From contig OX465579.1 of assembly GCA_950022655.1 (NCBI GenBank), positions 46,479,950-46,543,949 on the forward strand: DNA of 64,000 nt, written 5' to 3'. A program made the position numbers and the translations under genes. The notes beneath the pieces are model-generated. The model made no database searches. It saw nothing but the letters and a program-made list of their open reading frames with translations, and was not told the origin of the DNA. This stretch comes from Alentia gelatinosa. Its lineage: Eukaryota; Annelida; Polychaeta; Phyllodocida; Polynoidae. Positions within the stretch are counted from its first letter, which is position 1. Every line of letters starts with the position of its first letter. This document shows positions 1-13,200 of the stretch, piece by piece.

Positions 1-1689
1 AAGTGACGGTCATTCGTAAACTGAAGCTGGTCCTCAGCTGGCACATGCCTTTTACTAATTACAACACGTCAGACGATAAAAATTGCCTCTGTCGCAGAAG
101 CCACTTCAATCATCTCAAAATCAGAATCGGTGTTTGAAAAGCTGACGGCGAAATCTTCTCGTCTTGGATTTATGTCCTCCTTGTTGGTTTTGCACCAATG
201 GATACTGGCTGTGATGGACAGCCAGAGGCAATGAGCAGTTTTTAGAAAAATGTCATTTAGCACACACTTTGTTTTGTAATTTAAATGTAGTCTCATTATC
301 CTACTTACCGTGCATCAGCGCACATTATAGTTTCCCTTCTCCCAATATTATTTCATGTAGTCAGTAAAATATTGATTCATCTTATGCTCTAAATGTAATA
401 TTTCGTACCTATTTTAATAATTGCAACTAAATATAAGTTACACAATTAGGTGGATTGACACCACAGGTGTACTCTATTTCTAATTTTCAATAAAATCACA
501 AATTTCATCCGGGTAGCAATGCTCTATCTGATTAAAGCCTCCAAAAACTGAGTGGTACACCTGACCGACGCAAAAGAACCACATCGCAGTCCCAGTCGAT
601 ATGTTGTGTAATATTTTCTATTTCATAGATTTGGTTTGACTGTCATATGACACTGCTGCCTTTTTTGGTAGGTAGTGTAAAACGCCATCACCAAACCAAA
701 CATCACAATTCGAACCCCTTTCTTTTAATGAATATCCAGTTTAATATCCTTGAATTGATCATTCAACACACAATCCGCTCTTCAGTGAATTATATCGAAT
801 GATCCTAGACAGCTGTGGCCAGCATGCATCCGTGTCACATGACCCCTATAGGCCCTGGTTTGTGTTACATTTTTCTAGGAGACGCTACTCGTGGCAATTC
901 AGATACGAGTATCTGCTGTTGGATACAATGCCAGGCAGGTAGTTTGTACATTGTAATCAATAACGAAACAAGTTTGCTCAGGTGTGCTTGATTGCAGAAA
1001 ATAAGATACTTAGAGAAGTAATGGTTTCTACTGTTTGTTGTACATATACATGAAGTTAAAGGGCCTCTTCTATTGGCCGTCATTTGACTTATTTTCGTAT
1101 AGATATTTTGCTATCCGAATCTGTTTATCTGTCTATATTACATTATAATTGTAATTAGTACACATGGATTGGATGGTGGTTAAAGGTATATCCTACAATT
1201 AGCAGTGGTTTAAAAAGATTTGTCTAGTTTGACCTAACCAAATATGTGAAATAGGCCCATTTTCATTTACTTCAATTCTTTCAAAAATAAGGTTGACGTC
1301 TTAATTGTGTAGTATGATATATATATATACTACATTCTGTGAAAGTTTGGGGAAAATGACATGGGTTTATTAGATAAAAACAACTGTTTCGAATTTCTGT
1401 ATATATTTAATTATATTATTACCATATGATTAATCTCTATATGGTGACCCCGATTTTAAAGTTAGATATGTGTTCTATAACACGTTCAGATCATTATAAT
1501 CAATTTTTAAGAACCTGGCATAGGTATTTAATTCTCAAGGCAAATTGTCCAATATGCCTTTAACATTACTTTGCAAAGTCTAGTATACCTGTCTCGTTTC
1601 TATGGCTCTGCTTCGATATTCCAGTATTCCTAAGGGTCGAGTAAAGAGGGCTAATTTTCCACACATATTACTGCAATGCTTTAACGTTG
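1..1689. other. AT-rich non-coding DNA, nothing recognised
   Basis: This stretch is mostly AT-rich with short open frames that have no recognisable protein similarity. I saw no repeat, splice-flanked exon or RNA gene in it. Confidence 0.5.
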
Positions 1690-2314
1690 TAGAGTATAAA
1701 ACCCCGCTTAAAGGGACACCTTCAGTTCCGAGCAAAGTTTTCCCTTAAGCAGGGTGTCCCCCGGGATGTCAGTCTGTCGATGGTTAGGCTATATAGTATA
1801 TAATACTATAAGGCCTGGCGTCCGCCTACTACGATAGAAATTTAGACTTAGGGAAGGTGCAAAATATATTAGGTGACCTTCTGAAGCGATTTTGATCTTT
1901 TTATTGGGAGGTGCATTGTAGACAATGTCGGAGCCATATCGTAGGAGGTGGATGTTGGGCCTTATGCAGGTGATACTATGGCATAGAGACATTCTACCCG
2001 CGATCCACACACCATAAACAAGCAATCAAGATAATCTGGAGTGTTGTCCCCACACTATCTAGTCGGATTTGATAAATTGACCCTCTAAAGTGGTCCCTTA
2101 ATCGGAGTTAAGAAGTATTCCGTACGTAATGAAATAACTGCCCCCTTAAGCGGGATGTCTCCTTAAGCGGGGTGTCCCCCTCAATCGGGGTTAAAACAAA
2201 CGTTCAATAGATGGGAAAATGTCCGTTCTGAGTAAATTGTCCGCTTTAAAGTGGGGTGCCCCTTAAGCGAGCTGCTCCCTTAAGCGGGATAGCCAAGAAG
2301 CGGGGGTTTACTGT
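1690..2314. mobile_element. pogo/Tigger-like MITE
   Basis: The right end, read on the minus strand, begins CACAGTAAACCCCCGCTT. The left end reads AGTATAAAACCCCGCTTAAA, so the two ends are diverged inverted repeats of the CAGT...CCCCGCTTAA kind seen in pogo/Tigger-type DNA transposons. Between them are several copies of the subterminal unit CCCTTAAGCGGG followed by TGTCC, at about 1745, 2150, 2163 and 2260-2290. No transposase frame is present, so it would be non-autonomous. The family is inferred from the ends only; a TA target duplication could not be fixed because the left end is eroded. Confidence 0.5.
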
Positions 2315-4415
2315 GTTTGTCTCGAATGCCTATGGGCATTCTCGCCCTTCACCCACATAATGTCTACAGGCTTTCCAGCCGAGGAAGGATAAACGAATGC
2401 CCATAATTAAAACAGCATTCCCTGGCTTCTGTTCGTTCTACATAAAGACGAGAAGAACGTAGCAGAAAAAAGCGGTCTATAATGTTGTTTATTCAACGAT
2501 ACCTCGGGCTCCTACAGGAGGGAGCGGCAGCAGACCGACTTGCTTTATTCCATCGCGCATATTATTTGAAATTAATTCCGAACTGCTTATCTTCTTGCAG
2601 CCATTCCGGCAAGAAAGCAAAATGGCCACCACGGACCGGGATTTACATCCCATTTGGATCTCTTACTAAAGTACCTGAGAAGTTGTGACACCGTGTTGAT
2701 GTTAACCGAGATAATTGAATTCAAGCTATGGTTACGAGGCTAGATGGTATAGGTGATGGGTCTCTTCACAGTAACATATCTCCTTGAATAGTTCTCAATG
2801 CCACCTCGCATCACCACCCGCTTCTCCAGTGTATCTCCACTGACGGGGTGTTACCTGCCATGATTGGTTTTCCTTGGATCGCAGTAGTGCAGGATCCTTC
2901 CCCTCAGTTTGACCTTGTGCTGGTTGTGGGTAGAAGGGCGCCTGGAGTGGGTATCGACAACGGGTATGTATACATCATCCTAGAATGTGGCACTTGGTGG
3001 TGCTAGGAAGACACGGTATATCAAATGCAGATGTTCCTTTAACATTTGCTTTGTTGTTGGCAATTTACAGTTATTTCTTTATCATTACCAGCGTAGCGTC
3101 TACAAAAAGATTTTATTTGAAAATCATATTTGCTGACTACTTTTTCTAAATTGATAAGTAATCAAGATTAGAAAACGTCCATAAGTTTGGCTTTGGAAAC
3201 TCTCCAGCATCATGATGCTCTCCATGTTTGTAACATATTTGTAACATAGTGTTATGGCTCTGGCTGAGTTCATAACAAGCCTTGGGGCCTGTTTTATAAT
3301 TTAGGCTCGTATATGAAAACCTTTTTCTGTACGCAAATGAGACCCCCAGGATGTAGGTCAGCTCTATTCAATACTCATGGCCAACCAACCGTCAGCTAGG
3401 ACTGTCTTTAAAGAAAGAGCGTGATAATAATTAAGCGATAACCCTGAAACACAATCTACTTGTACCCTGTACTGTTCTTTAGGCATAGGTTATTCAACAA
3501 AGCCCTGCTCCTAAGTAAGGCAGCCTAGACCTGACTCGAAACATAGTCAATAGAAACACCTATGGATACATATAGGTTTTCAAGGTCTCCCAAGCCAAGG
3601 CCAAAAGCCTAAACCTGACAGATCTACATGACGTCACAGGCCAGGATTTATCTATAAACAGCAATTTGGAGGTTCTGTGATTATAGTCCGACACCTCAGT
3701 CTACGCCCTACCACACCCCCAAGGTGTATATCCGCAGCATAACACCGCCCCACGCCTACCAATATAGAGGTGCCGAAAGCAGATCCAACGACAAATTATG
3801 CCATGGGCTGAGCGGCCGGGGGTTGATCGTGACAGGGCACAAGGCGTTGGTGTGTGATCCTCTCCCCCCACAGGTGTCTAGTTCCGCGACATCACAGAAT
3901 CTGAGGGATAGGTACGGGGATGCGGGGCCCGGGCTGATCAGAGGGGCCTGCCAGTCAATCACCACCCCCACAACCTTCAAAGACTAGCCCAGCCTGCCTG
4001 CCACACGAAGGGCCCGCCACGTATAAAGAAGCCGACAGTGAATCCAATGTCATACACTACAAGGAGTCGGGTTACAGGATCCTGGATGGGCAAAGGTTGT
4101 TTGCTTGGCATGTGGTTGATGTGACATATCCTTATGGGGAAGTGAACGGCATCAGGTATCTCCTCGATCATAAGGCAACAGACACATTCAGAAAGGCATT
4201 GGCATTCTCTTTAGAAACTACGTCGTATGTATATCATACTTGCTGGAATTGAAGAAAAATGTACTCATTGTCAAATAGATATATGGAGATAAGTTACTAG
4301 CAACTATAAAAGGCCTCTAAAGGTCTGCAGTGCGAGTGGAGAGATTGCCTCCCAATTGATTGTACACAAAAGAGGGAGCTACTGCTAATATTCCTAAGTC
4401 TATATATACATATGA

Positions 4416-4419
<4 letters not shown>
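2315..4419. other. non-coding DNA with a GC-richer patch
   Basis: No gene or repeat family was recognised. The part from about 3710 to 4010 is GC-richer and is open on both strands (frames near 3724-3987 and 3756-3980). The translations have low-complexity Pro/Arg/Gly composition and no domain, so I treat them as chance. Confidence 0.4.

Positions 4420-4481
<62 letters not shown>
4420..4481. repeat. (TA)n microsatellite
   Basis: An uninterrupted TA dinucleotide tract of about 62 bp. It produces a spurious Tyr-Ile repeat frame in translation. Confidence 0.95.
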
Positions 4482-4485
<4 letters not shown>

Positions 4486-4559
4486 ATTCATGTATATATA
4501 GCACTTTAGACATAGAATAAAGCTAAGGAGTTCAATAGTGCTTTGTGGTCATACTATAA

Positions 4560-5430
4560 AGACCCATAACCTTCTCTGAACCGAACTCAGCTCGTCGGAC
4601 AATGAGAGGCGATATAGACGACCTCCGAGCTCGTCAGATAATCACATGATGGCGGCAGATGGATGCCGCGAGGAGATGATATCTTCAGGCCAGACTAGAG
4701 CAGATCTGGTATCGCTCACTGTAGTGTCGATGTGAGCAAATAGCTGAGCAGCTCCGCTCGCTTGGGGTCACACAATAGACCCCGGCGTGGGTTGCAGTAT
4801 TGTCTTGGAGCACACCCCGTGTTCGGCGCCTCTGAGCTGCTCGCGGACTGCCTATACACCGACGGTGTGGCATGACTGAATCAATCCGCACCATAGTGGC
4901 CCGGGGCCAAAAGAAGACAAAGCCGCCAGCGTAATGCTGTCATAATCCCTCGTTATACACGAACTGCAGTGAGCAGCTCGCCATTGCCTCAATCTGCTCA
5001 TCTGGGTCTGACGAGTGGCCCCGAGGTGTGGCCATGCAAAGCCGCCCTTCACCACGGGCCCTCCCTCTCGTGTCTACCGGTAATCCATCTCCTGGACCTT
5101 CTCTTTTTGTTACCACAGGCCATCCCCCTGCAGCGACACCATACTCCTCCCACACGAACCCCTCCCCCTCCTTCTGACTGCCTCAGCCGATAGGCATCTC
5201 TCTCTATGGGAATGGCTATAAGCCAAAGTAGAGCCCCCGCCGGCCACCGCAATCTTAACGATTTCTTCGATCCGCAGGACCTGCGAATAAATACCACTTC
5301 AGGCGCCCAAAATCTGGAAAGTAGCAGCCGGCAACATTTTTTTCAGAGTGGCTCCCCATGTCTGCTCAATAGCCGTGCCAATGCGTCTCCTTTTGAGGGC
5401 CGGCTTACATTCACCCGTTTGCCAAACCAT
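4560..5430. promoter_or_regulatory. GC-rich island with three GAGCWGCTC palindromes
   Basis: A GC-rich, CpG-containing stretch inside AT-rich flanks. It carries the 9-bp palindrome GAGC(A/T)GCTC at 4746-4754, 4834-4842 and 4971-4979. Overlapping short frames on both strands have no recognisable domain. It may be a cis-regulatory or orphan CpG island; no exon could be attached to it. Confidence 0.3.
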
Positions 5431-5866
5431 TAATTACCGTGAAAAGCCATTATTGATCGCCATTATGTCGGCGTCGGAGACACGATATTTATGGTCCCCT
5501 CTGATATACCCAGGCACCTAGAGTGAACGTACTTTCAGCGCTAACTCTCGGTTTTGAGCTCATTGCTGTGCTAGTCGGCAATTAGAGTGATGTTCTAGAA
5601 ATAGTGAATAAATTACCAAACATTGAACTGTTCTGGAGCTGTTGTTGATAATTTTGATAATGGCTCCAGAATTATCTCCTCCTCAATTCGTTAGAGACAT
5701 AGCCGTCATTATACTATTTAGCTCTTTCTTGATTTGATAATGCTGGCGATACCGAAGTAAAAATTATGTACATTTAGTTTGTTTTTGAGTAATTTACTAG
5801 TCTATCATTACACATTGAACCGATCATCATGCCATCTTCAGGACCAACTAAACAGTTGTATATCAG
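5431..5866. other. AT-rich non-coding DNA
   Basis: No gene, splice-bounded exon or clear repeat is visible. Some weak internal symmetry around 5600-5690 was too degenerate to call. Confidence 0.4.
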
Positions 5867-6050
5867 CGTATACCTGTGGTTTTTTCTCCTCCTACGTACA
5901 CCGTCCGCTCCTACCGACTGTGATATACGGGTATGTGATCACGTGACTAAATATTATATCTGAGTAAATAATGAGTTAATAATAATACAAAAACGGCATC
6001 GGGATACATCTTATCAACAATATCACTGCGCTTTTTTGGGTAGGAAGAGA
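5867..6050. mobile_element. repeat related to the hairpin element near 29.6-29.9 kb
   Basis: Blocks shared in the same order with 29610-29850 include TACCTGTGG, then GGTATGTGATCACGTGACTA, then CGGCATCGGGAT and a TATCAACAATATCAC-type stretch. This copy has lost most of the palindrome that is clear in the 29.8-kb copy. Two dispersed, collinear copies without coding capacity indicate a MITE-like repeat of unknown superfamily. Confidence 0.5.
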
Positions 6051-6242
6051 GAAAGCCAGTGTCCGTGTAATACTAAATATAGGAATGAGGAAGGTATGGA
6101 TTCGAAACTTCTAGCAAGTATCAAACTCAATATTATTATATACCTATGCACAAAGTCAAAGTAAATACATACTGCTCCTATGGGTATAGTAACTATACAC
6201 AGATTGCATTCTACACTATGAAACGTTGTACTGGTTACCTTG

Positions 6243-6326
6243 GATGGTGACAGACTGCATGCTTTGGGTGACAGACTGCATCCTTTGAGCCTTACCTGCA
6301 CACTTTGGGTGACAGAATGCACGCTT
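6243..6326. repeat. short direct repeats
   Basis: The unit GGTGACAGACTGCAT, followed by CTTTGGGT-type spacing, recurs about three to four times with substitutions. It looks like a short decayed tandem array. The flanks to 6824 hold nothing else I recognise. Confidence 0.55.
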
Positions 6327-6824
6327 AGAAGAAATAACGCAATCTGATTGGTCGAGAGGCCAACAACAGAATTCTAGGTGCAAGATTCAAAAATAGCGGA
6401 TCTCTTCACTTCGCGAGTTCTGTGGTGTTGTACAGAAACCTAGGAACGAGTTAGTGTGCATATTTATCATATTTATTTGGGGTGCAATACGAGTACGAAT
6501 CACGTGAAACACGTTATATAGCTTAGATATGCGAGATCAATCGATTTCGATATGTTCACGAACCGAGCGGGTGACTGGTAGATGTCAACAAATAGCGGAG
6601 ACACTGCACCGCTTGAGTGTAGCTGTCCGACGGGACGATCGAGCGTAGCAGGGTGACCGTGCGTTAATTTATGCGGCGGTATAATGTATTTGCGTCTGCG
6701 TGGTTATCACTTCCGGATATCAACATCGGGCAAGTCTGCTAGCGGACACATCGTGTTTGAGAGTTGTGCAAAGTCACTTCGACGTCAAATTACGGTCAGT
6801 TTTAGCGAATTAAGACCGAATTAA

Positions 6825-6999
6825 GGTATATGATAATATGAAACCATAGTGATGGTGACAATACGGGGTAGATTTACACGTTGTTTCGGAGAAATTCATT
6901 CTGAACTCGCCCTGGCGGCTTGTTCAGAACGAATTTCTCCGAAACAACTCATAAATCTACCCCGTATTGTCACCATAACTATGGTTTCACATGATATAC
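6825..6999. mobile_element. long palindromic MITE (hairpin)
   Basis: The two arms, each about 75 bp, are near-perfect reverse complements around a short GC-rich loop near 6910-6920. The outer part of each arm reads GAAACCATAG, then TGGTGACAATACGGGGTAGA; the inner part contains TTGTTTCGGAGAAATTC. No protein is encoded. It is a foldback or MITE-type element, and the arms' similarity suggests it is fairly young. Confidence 0.75.
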
Positions 7000-8110
7000 T
7001 TTGCTAATGTCACGCTATTACTCTTTGGTTTCATTTTGTCTTACAGTTACAACACGTGGAAAAACATAGACCATGTTTGTTTTATCCAAACGTCCAGCCA
7101 GGTGCAAGAAGTGACCTACGTATATATACACGAGGGTAGATGAGAGGGGTGGGGTGTTCCCCTCGTGCCCACACTCTGTGCTCCCGAGGCCTAATCCCAC
7201 CATCAGGTCGGATGATGTCACCCTCCCCTCCCCCAACCATTACCCGCCCAGGTATTCCGCGCACGCCACGGTGCACGATAAGCTTACATAGCCTAATGAC
7301 TTTTTCTAGTCAGTGCATGTCGCTCGTCCCGTTGCCGGCCATTCAGTGCCCGTGCTCCCGACTCCCCGCACCATGGTTCCCCGACCACTCATCGATCCAT
7401 CGCTGGCGAGCAGCTCCCGGCGCCGACCCCCGACCAGCTCGGGCACTGGCCCGGTTGACAGAGGTCCGTCCGTGTTGATTAGGGCCTGAATCGGTTTTAC
7501 ATCGGTGTCAGTTGGTGCATCTCCGGCCTCGGCGCCTAATGAAGTCGGCGCGACGCCCGGCGGCCGGAGCCGGAATTAGTGGTGGCAGTGAGGCGGTCAT
7601 CCATCAGCTGGTGCGGAACCTGTGCGGGGAGACTGATTGGGTCAGATGTAAGCATCACTCTCCTCCCGCCCACCCATTTCCCAGCCACACACCCACTAAC
7701 ACAGCCATATATATACACCTGGCCAAGGCAGCCGACGCCGTCCCTCCCATTCCTCGTAGCCACATCCTATAAAGGCTCGATGTCCTGATGAGCTCATCTG
7801 CCACATATCCGAGCTGTTCTCGTTATATCAGCTGCTCGGCCACGTGTCATCAAGCCACAGCCTTGGAGCCTAGTTCCTTACTTTGGCTGGTTATTGGCCC
7901 GAGTGTGATAGATTGCCTGTACCTGATGAGAGCGTATATATTTGTATAATGATATATAGGCTGCGATTAATTGTATATTATTAAGGAGGATTACCGGCTC
8001 GCGTCCATGAACAGTCTCTTAAACACCGATACTGCGGAAGCAATTTTGTCATGTCACCACCCCGCAAGTGATGCTCATTCCTTGGAGCAGTTCCGTGAGG
8101 AAAGATGGTC
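7000..8110. other. GC-rich island (7.14-7.80 kb), no supported gene
   Basis: From about 7140 to 7790 the DNA is GC-rich with CpGs, and frames are open on both strands (for example + 7140-7478 and - 7536-7763). None shows a domain, a conserved motif or a convincing splice-bounded exon. It may be an orphan CpG island or a non-coding first exon. Confidence 0.35.
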
Positions 8111-8279
<169 letters not shown>

Positions 8280-8463
8280 TTAAGCGTGTGATCCACCAAG
8301 AGTGAGTTAGGGCCGGACGATGACCATGTGGAGGAATTGTGGACGTCGGCCGCCCAAATCGTTCGTCGGCTCAGATCGGCTTGGACAATCTGCTTGATGG
8401 ATCAGCCAATCGGCCGGAATCGGCCGGACCCACCCATTGAAAACCCTGTCGCCCGCACCCGTT

Positions 8464-9068
8464 AAGCCTATAAGACACCGAAATTTGTTCCCGATTCATC
8501 CCGACCATCGGCTCGGTGAGAGTCGGGAATAAAATTTCGGTGTCTTATACCTATAAGACACCGACATGATGACTGTCCCCGATCACACTACCCTCTTTTA
8601 TAACCTCGTAAATTACCCGGGATAAGATCAAAGAGAGCCGCCGGGAGCCGAGCCGGAGTGAGCCACCGGCCGCTGGTGGGGAATCATAGAAATTAATTCA
8701 AAGTTTAATAACTTCGGATCCAATTAAGATATCGGGAAACAGTTTTCAGATTTATCATTGCCTCTCCCTACCCTACAAATCGATATAAGGGACTTGTAAA
8801 TCGGACTAGCGATAGGTAGCATTGCTATTCAAACGACCAACTTAGAATCGGTAACAATCGGTGAATATGCGTACACCGAAATCTTAAGGTCGGGGAGAGT
8901 CGGTCATATCTAGCATGGTAGTAATGCCCCACCCGTCGGGAAAAGCAATAAAATAGGGTCGGTGAAGTGCGTACATCGATCCGATTGATGCAGATTGTCA
9001 CAGACCCTAGGGATCCGTCGGGCAAAGGTAGAATCGGGCACAGCAGTCGGGTCGGTGTCTTATAGGTT
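8464..9068. mobile_element. 600-bp composite TIR element, copy A
   Basis: It is bounded by inverted CCTATAAGACACCGA ends. The left 100 bp is itself a hairpin: its right arm ends near 8549 and is followed at once by a third copy of the end motif (8550-8564). The whole 605 bp matches copy B (17129-17715) in the opposite orientation, including interior blocks such as the stretch around 8735-8760. It has no transposase frame. I call it a non-autonomous DNA transposon of unassigned superfamily. Confidence 0.75.
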
Positions 9069-9228
9069 GTAGACATAGAGCTCACAGAATCGAGATAACG
9101 GATTCCATGCAAGATGATCGAAATGTTACGGGATTTCGAGCGACTTTCTTACCGGAGTACCCTCTTTTGCGGTCGCCATCGATTAAGGTATTCTGTTTTA
9201 TCTCACCCCTGGTATTTTCCCCCATAGC

Positions 9229-9482
9229 CTCGTATCTAACGTCCGTTGAGTAAATTTAGCAAGATACTCAATGGGGGATTATGTCACAATGGTTTGCCCA
9301 TTAATCAAGGTGAGGAGTGAGTTGAATTCAGATTTACAGTCATAACTCGATCCCACCTCGATTGAATCGCTATATAATTCACGCATCTTCACCTCGTGAA
9401 TCACTACGCAATTCAAACTCGTTTGGAAACGAGCTCTCACCCTAAACTTCCATAGGAATTCGTGCGTGTTAGATACGGAACG
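9229..9482. mobile_element. imperfect foldback element
   Basis: CGTATCTAAC near 9231 is matched by its inverse near 9470. Interior inverted segments such as GAGTTGAATT / AATTCAAACTC surround the centre at about 9350-9365. The arms are diverged and contain CACCTCG and CTCG interruptions, like several other hairpins in this window. Confidence 0.35.
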
Positions 9483-9485
9483 ATG

Positions 9486-10009
9486 GGAATCTGTTTATAC
9501 ATTGGTCCAATTAGTACGATCAACATGGAAAAAGAATATTCACACTTTGTACTAAGAGGAACCTTACTTTGGTAAACTTTTCCACATATTGTTCTCAGTT
9601 CTAGAAGAAACTCACACCTTTAGATACACATACACCTCTTACCGCGCTGGTTCCCTTTAGATTTCACACCAGACGCTTTCAAGCATGCACACAGAGGCAG
9701 AGGTCGCCTTGGGTTATACAAATACAAAGTCTACAAATAGGTGCTGCACCAACTTCACCACAAGGGTGCTCATGAAATGCGGGTTTCTATGGTGAAAATG
9801 GGTTGATTCGTAAAATATTATTGTGATTTTTATCCTGCTTTCAAGGCTGCAGGACAACGCGGATCACCTAATTAGCTCTCTTTTTATACCCAGTCTTCAT
9901 TCAGTGCCTTTCATACTGCTTTTGGAAAGATTAGCTGATATAGGAGTTTACTGTATTTCTGTCTTAATCTGTAGGGAAGTATATTGTTGTTCCTTGTTAG
10001 AGCTTGACG
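9486..10009. other. non-coding DNA
   Basis: Nothing recognised. The + frame at 9823-10077 runs into the adjacent MITE and has no similarity I can identify. Confidence 0.4.
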
Positions 10010-10143
10010 TTTATCCTACCCCTAATAAAAAAAACGCCATAGGCTTAACATGGGAGTTGTTTATGTCAGAGGTGTGACATAAAGTGTTGTTTATGCCACT
10101 ACTTTCTGATACTGACAAAAATTGGAAACGGGGTAGGATAAAA
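10010..10143. mobile_element. 134-bp MITE, family shared with 41.59-42.46 kb
   Basis: The ends are the perfect 13-bp inverted repeat TTTATCCTACCCC. The interior includes AAAAACGCCAT, TTTATGTCA and GCCACTACTTTCTGAT. A second copy of the family lies at 41590-42459 and is split there by a large insert. If the outer TTTA is partly target, the duplication would be TA. It has no coding capacity. Confidence 0.75.
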
Positions 10144-10156
10144 TCTAGAAGCCACT

Positions 10157-10251
10157 CGTTTGAGTTTGAGTTTATTTATGCCACTCATTTTGTTGGCTCC
10201 GTAATGTCACTCGTCTTCGACTCGTGGCATAAATAAACTCAGACTCAAACG
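10157..10251. mobile_element. 28-bp-arm hairpin element
   Basis: The arms CGTTTGAGT..TTTATGCCAC (10157-10184) and their inverse (10224-10251) differ at one position. The loop contains TTGTTGGCTCCGTAAT. The reverse complement of that loop is found at about 42470-42491 beside the other copy of the neighbouring MITE, so the two elements travel together or form one larger family. Confidence 0.7.
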
Positions 10252-13200
10252 TCTCTTGATATAATTCCGCAAGTTCTGAGCTGTGCGTTTTTATTCTAAG
10301 CAAATTTTTATGTGATTATTCGAGCTGTGCATTACTGTAGTGCAGTCCAGACTACTGGTTTATAAACTTAGTACTTGCGTGTCTCAACATCGATCTGGTA
10401 CTATATTCTTGGATTAAGAGTAATGCAAATAACACAGTACACAATAACTATGATCTAATCAAAGGTAATCTGCAGAGTTTCTTCATCGGGATGGTTGATT
10501 TATTTCAATTCAATTAATTGTTTATTCGAATTTTCCCGAGACGCTAACGCTGAGAACTAGCGCTAACAGAAGAGTTTATCTAACTTTATCAAATTCGTAG
10601 TGTTAAACCAAATAAGACAGTATTATAGAATCAGTAATGTCATCATTGTTGCCTGAGAGAACGCCAAACTAGGTTTGAACACAGGTACCGTGGACCTAGG
10701 CCACAAGATAAATTCCTTGTTTTTCATGCCGAGGTATTGGCCATTATCAGGCATGCAGACTCTGCTCAGATGGATGTTAAAACCTACTCATTAGCGAGCT
10801 GACCTTTCCAGGCGTTCTGCGATAATTGGCCATTACAGATGATTTACCTCCTCCCCCCGTTTACCCACTTATCAACACAATGCTAGGTGGGACGAACCTG
10901 GCAATTGACACTGATGACTGGTTTCCTTCTCTTTGTGGCTTCATCACGGAAGCCACATGACTTCCATAATGAAGCCAGTCAACTGTAATCATAGGATTAC
11001 TTACTGTATATAGACGAGTCAGAAGACCTTGAAATGTGGGGCTCTAAAAAGTGCCAGTTTGGCATTGTGCATGGAAGGTTGCCACCGATGTTCAGTCAGG
11101 TAACACAGATTCCATAGGATTCACTGAAGGATGCATTTTGACGACTAGTCTCTCATTTCAAATCCAGCTAGACAATGATCCATGGGATAAATGATTTAAC
11201 CATAACACTGCTGTTTATTGAGGAAATAAACAATATTGTGTTAAAGTAAAAGAATCTGTTAATGTTTTAATTCATCTTCAAAGTTTTTAATTACATGCAC
11301 TCATTAGAATAGCCCAAAGAAAATGTTACAATTACAAAGGGAATCTTTCGTGACCAAGTGCAAATAGGGAGTAATAACTGCAGCTAAATTCTAATCTTAG
11401 CTCAACTCATTAAATCTATTACCAAGAGTTTTTTGGTTTTTTAAAATTTATTCAGGTATATTACATGCAATGGCAGTCTGCTAGTTTGCAGGTTTTATGT
11501 GCCAAAGTTTTGCAGAAGAACAATATTTTCCATTAATGATGTTGTTCTGCTTACATAATTACACCAATAAATATACATATAAAGCCAACAGAATAGTTTC
11601 CGATTTAAATGAATACATGTGTGTAGATTTACCTATCTCACAAATTAAACGACCCGAAGGCATATGCCTTTACTTGTTTACCCATATATCATTCAGGTAT
11701 TTTGATAACTCTTTTGTGGTAATTATTTACATTGTGTGCAGTGTTTCCCTCTGCCTAGTTAATTAATTCAAACGCCTGTCTCGTCTTGCGTATTCTATTC
11801 TCGAGGAGACCGTACGATTCCCCTTAGGAATTCAGCATGTTATATCAGATTCTCATTTGAAGGATGCACATCGCTATATGATACATGTGAGGTTTCTTTT
11901 GTAGCATTTGGTTATCAAGAGAGAGAATATCTTATGGGAAATACGCTGTGATGACACCCCAACAATTCGTATTTTGTTTGCTCTTTGAAGTAGTATAGTG
12001 TCAAATCGCGAAATTGACGCCTCAATCATTTTAGGTGAAAGCAAATATTTTCAGGACTATGCTAGGCGAAAAACATTCTTAATTTGAAAGCATTGATTTT
12101 TGATGATTCGTTCCTCTTGGGAAAAAATGTTTTTCTCTAGGATTAAATAGATCTAAGACACGAGATTCTTTTTCAGCTTTCTTGGCAATAGGCCGTATGA
12201 GCAGAAAACTAAGCGGTAGATGATACATAACACTAGATTGTCATTAACCGTAGGTTAAAAAGATAAATTGCCAGATTAATCTTCAAGGGCAAACGATGCA
12301 TTAAGGTATCAACCGACTCGGGCGGAACGATGCCTCAAGGCTTCGTTTCTCCGGAATTTACAAAATTGTTTGGAAAAAAGAAATAATGGATCAATAAACA
12401 TAGAAAATGAGAATCCTTAGGGTTATCAAAATGTTACACAATACATCATTGGAAATGATTCTTCGTCAAAGTCAGTCATCATAAGAATTTCGCATGATCT
12501 TTTAGAAGTTGGTATACTTCACTTTTACCCTGAATACATCCAGACAACACTCCAGTAAAACGGCCGGGGAGACAAGTGTTTTTCCGGCTTCCTTCAGACA
12601 TTGGACGTCCATAAACAATGCGAGGGGAGGTGTGAAGAGCATATTAGTGTCCGCCCGTATTGTGCCTAGTCAGTCTCATCTACCTTAGGGGCATCTCGAC
12701 CCAAAGCTCAGGTTGGCCTAGCAAGATTAAAGGTAACAGCTTTCCACACTTGTGGTGAGAAGCATACGGAGGACAAGGAAGGAAGCAGGGAAGGGATAAT
12801 TGTGAATGGCTAAGACGTACATCCTGCCGTCCCGTCAATATCCCCCAACGCCACATAGTGTTACAGGCTACTGCATATTGTAGGGGGAGCTACCAGAAGC
12901 CACTGTCCAGAATCCAAAGCGTGGATATAGTGACTGCTATCGTCTATATACTTAAGGATATTTACATTGGCTACATTTTGGATAGATGAGAGGTGGCAAC
13001 ATAATTCAATCTAGATTGAAAATTGACACATATTGGTAGGCTGGTAACATGTATTCAGAAAAACAAATTTAAAATGCAAGAAATTTGATTCAGACTATTT
13101 TTCCCCATGGCATATATTATCGATGTTACACCTAGATCGTGCATTTTAAGTCCGTGATAGATACAGGCTAAGCTACAAATCAATGTCAATCATATGTCAT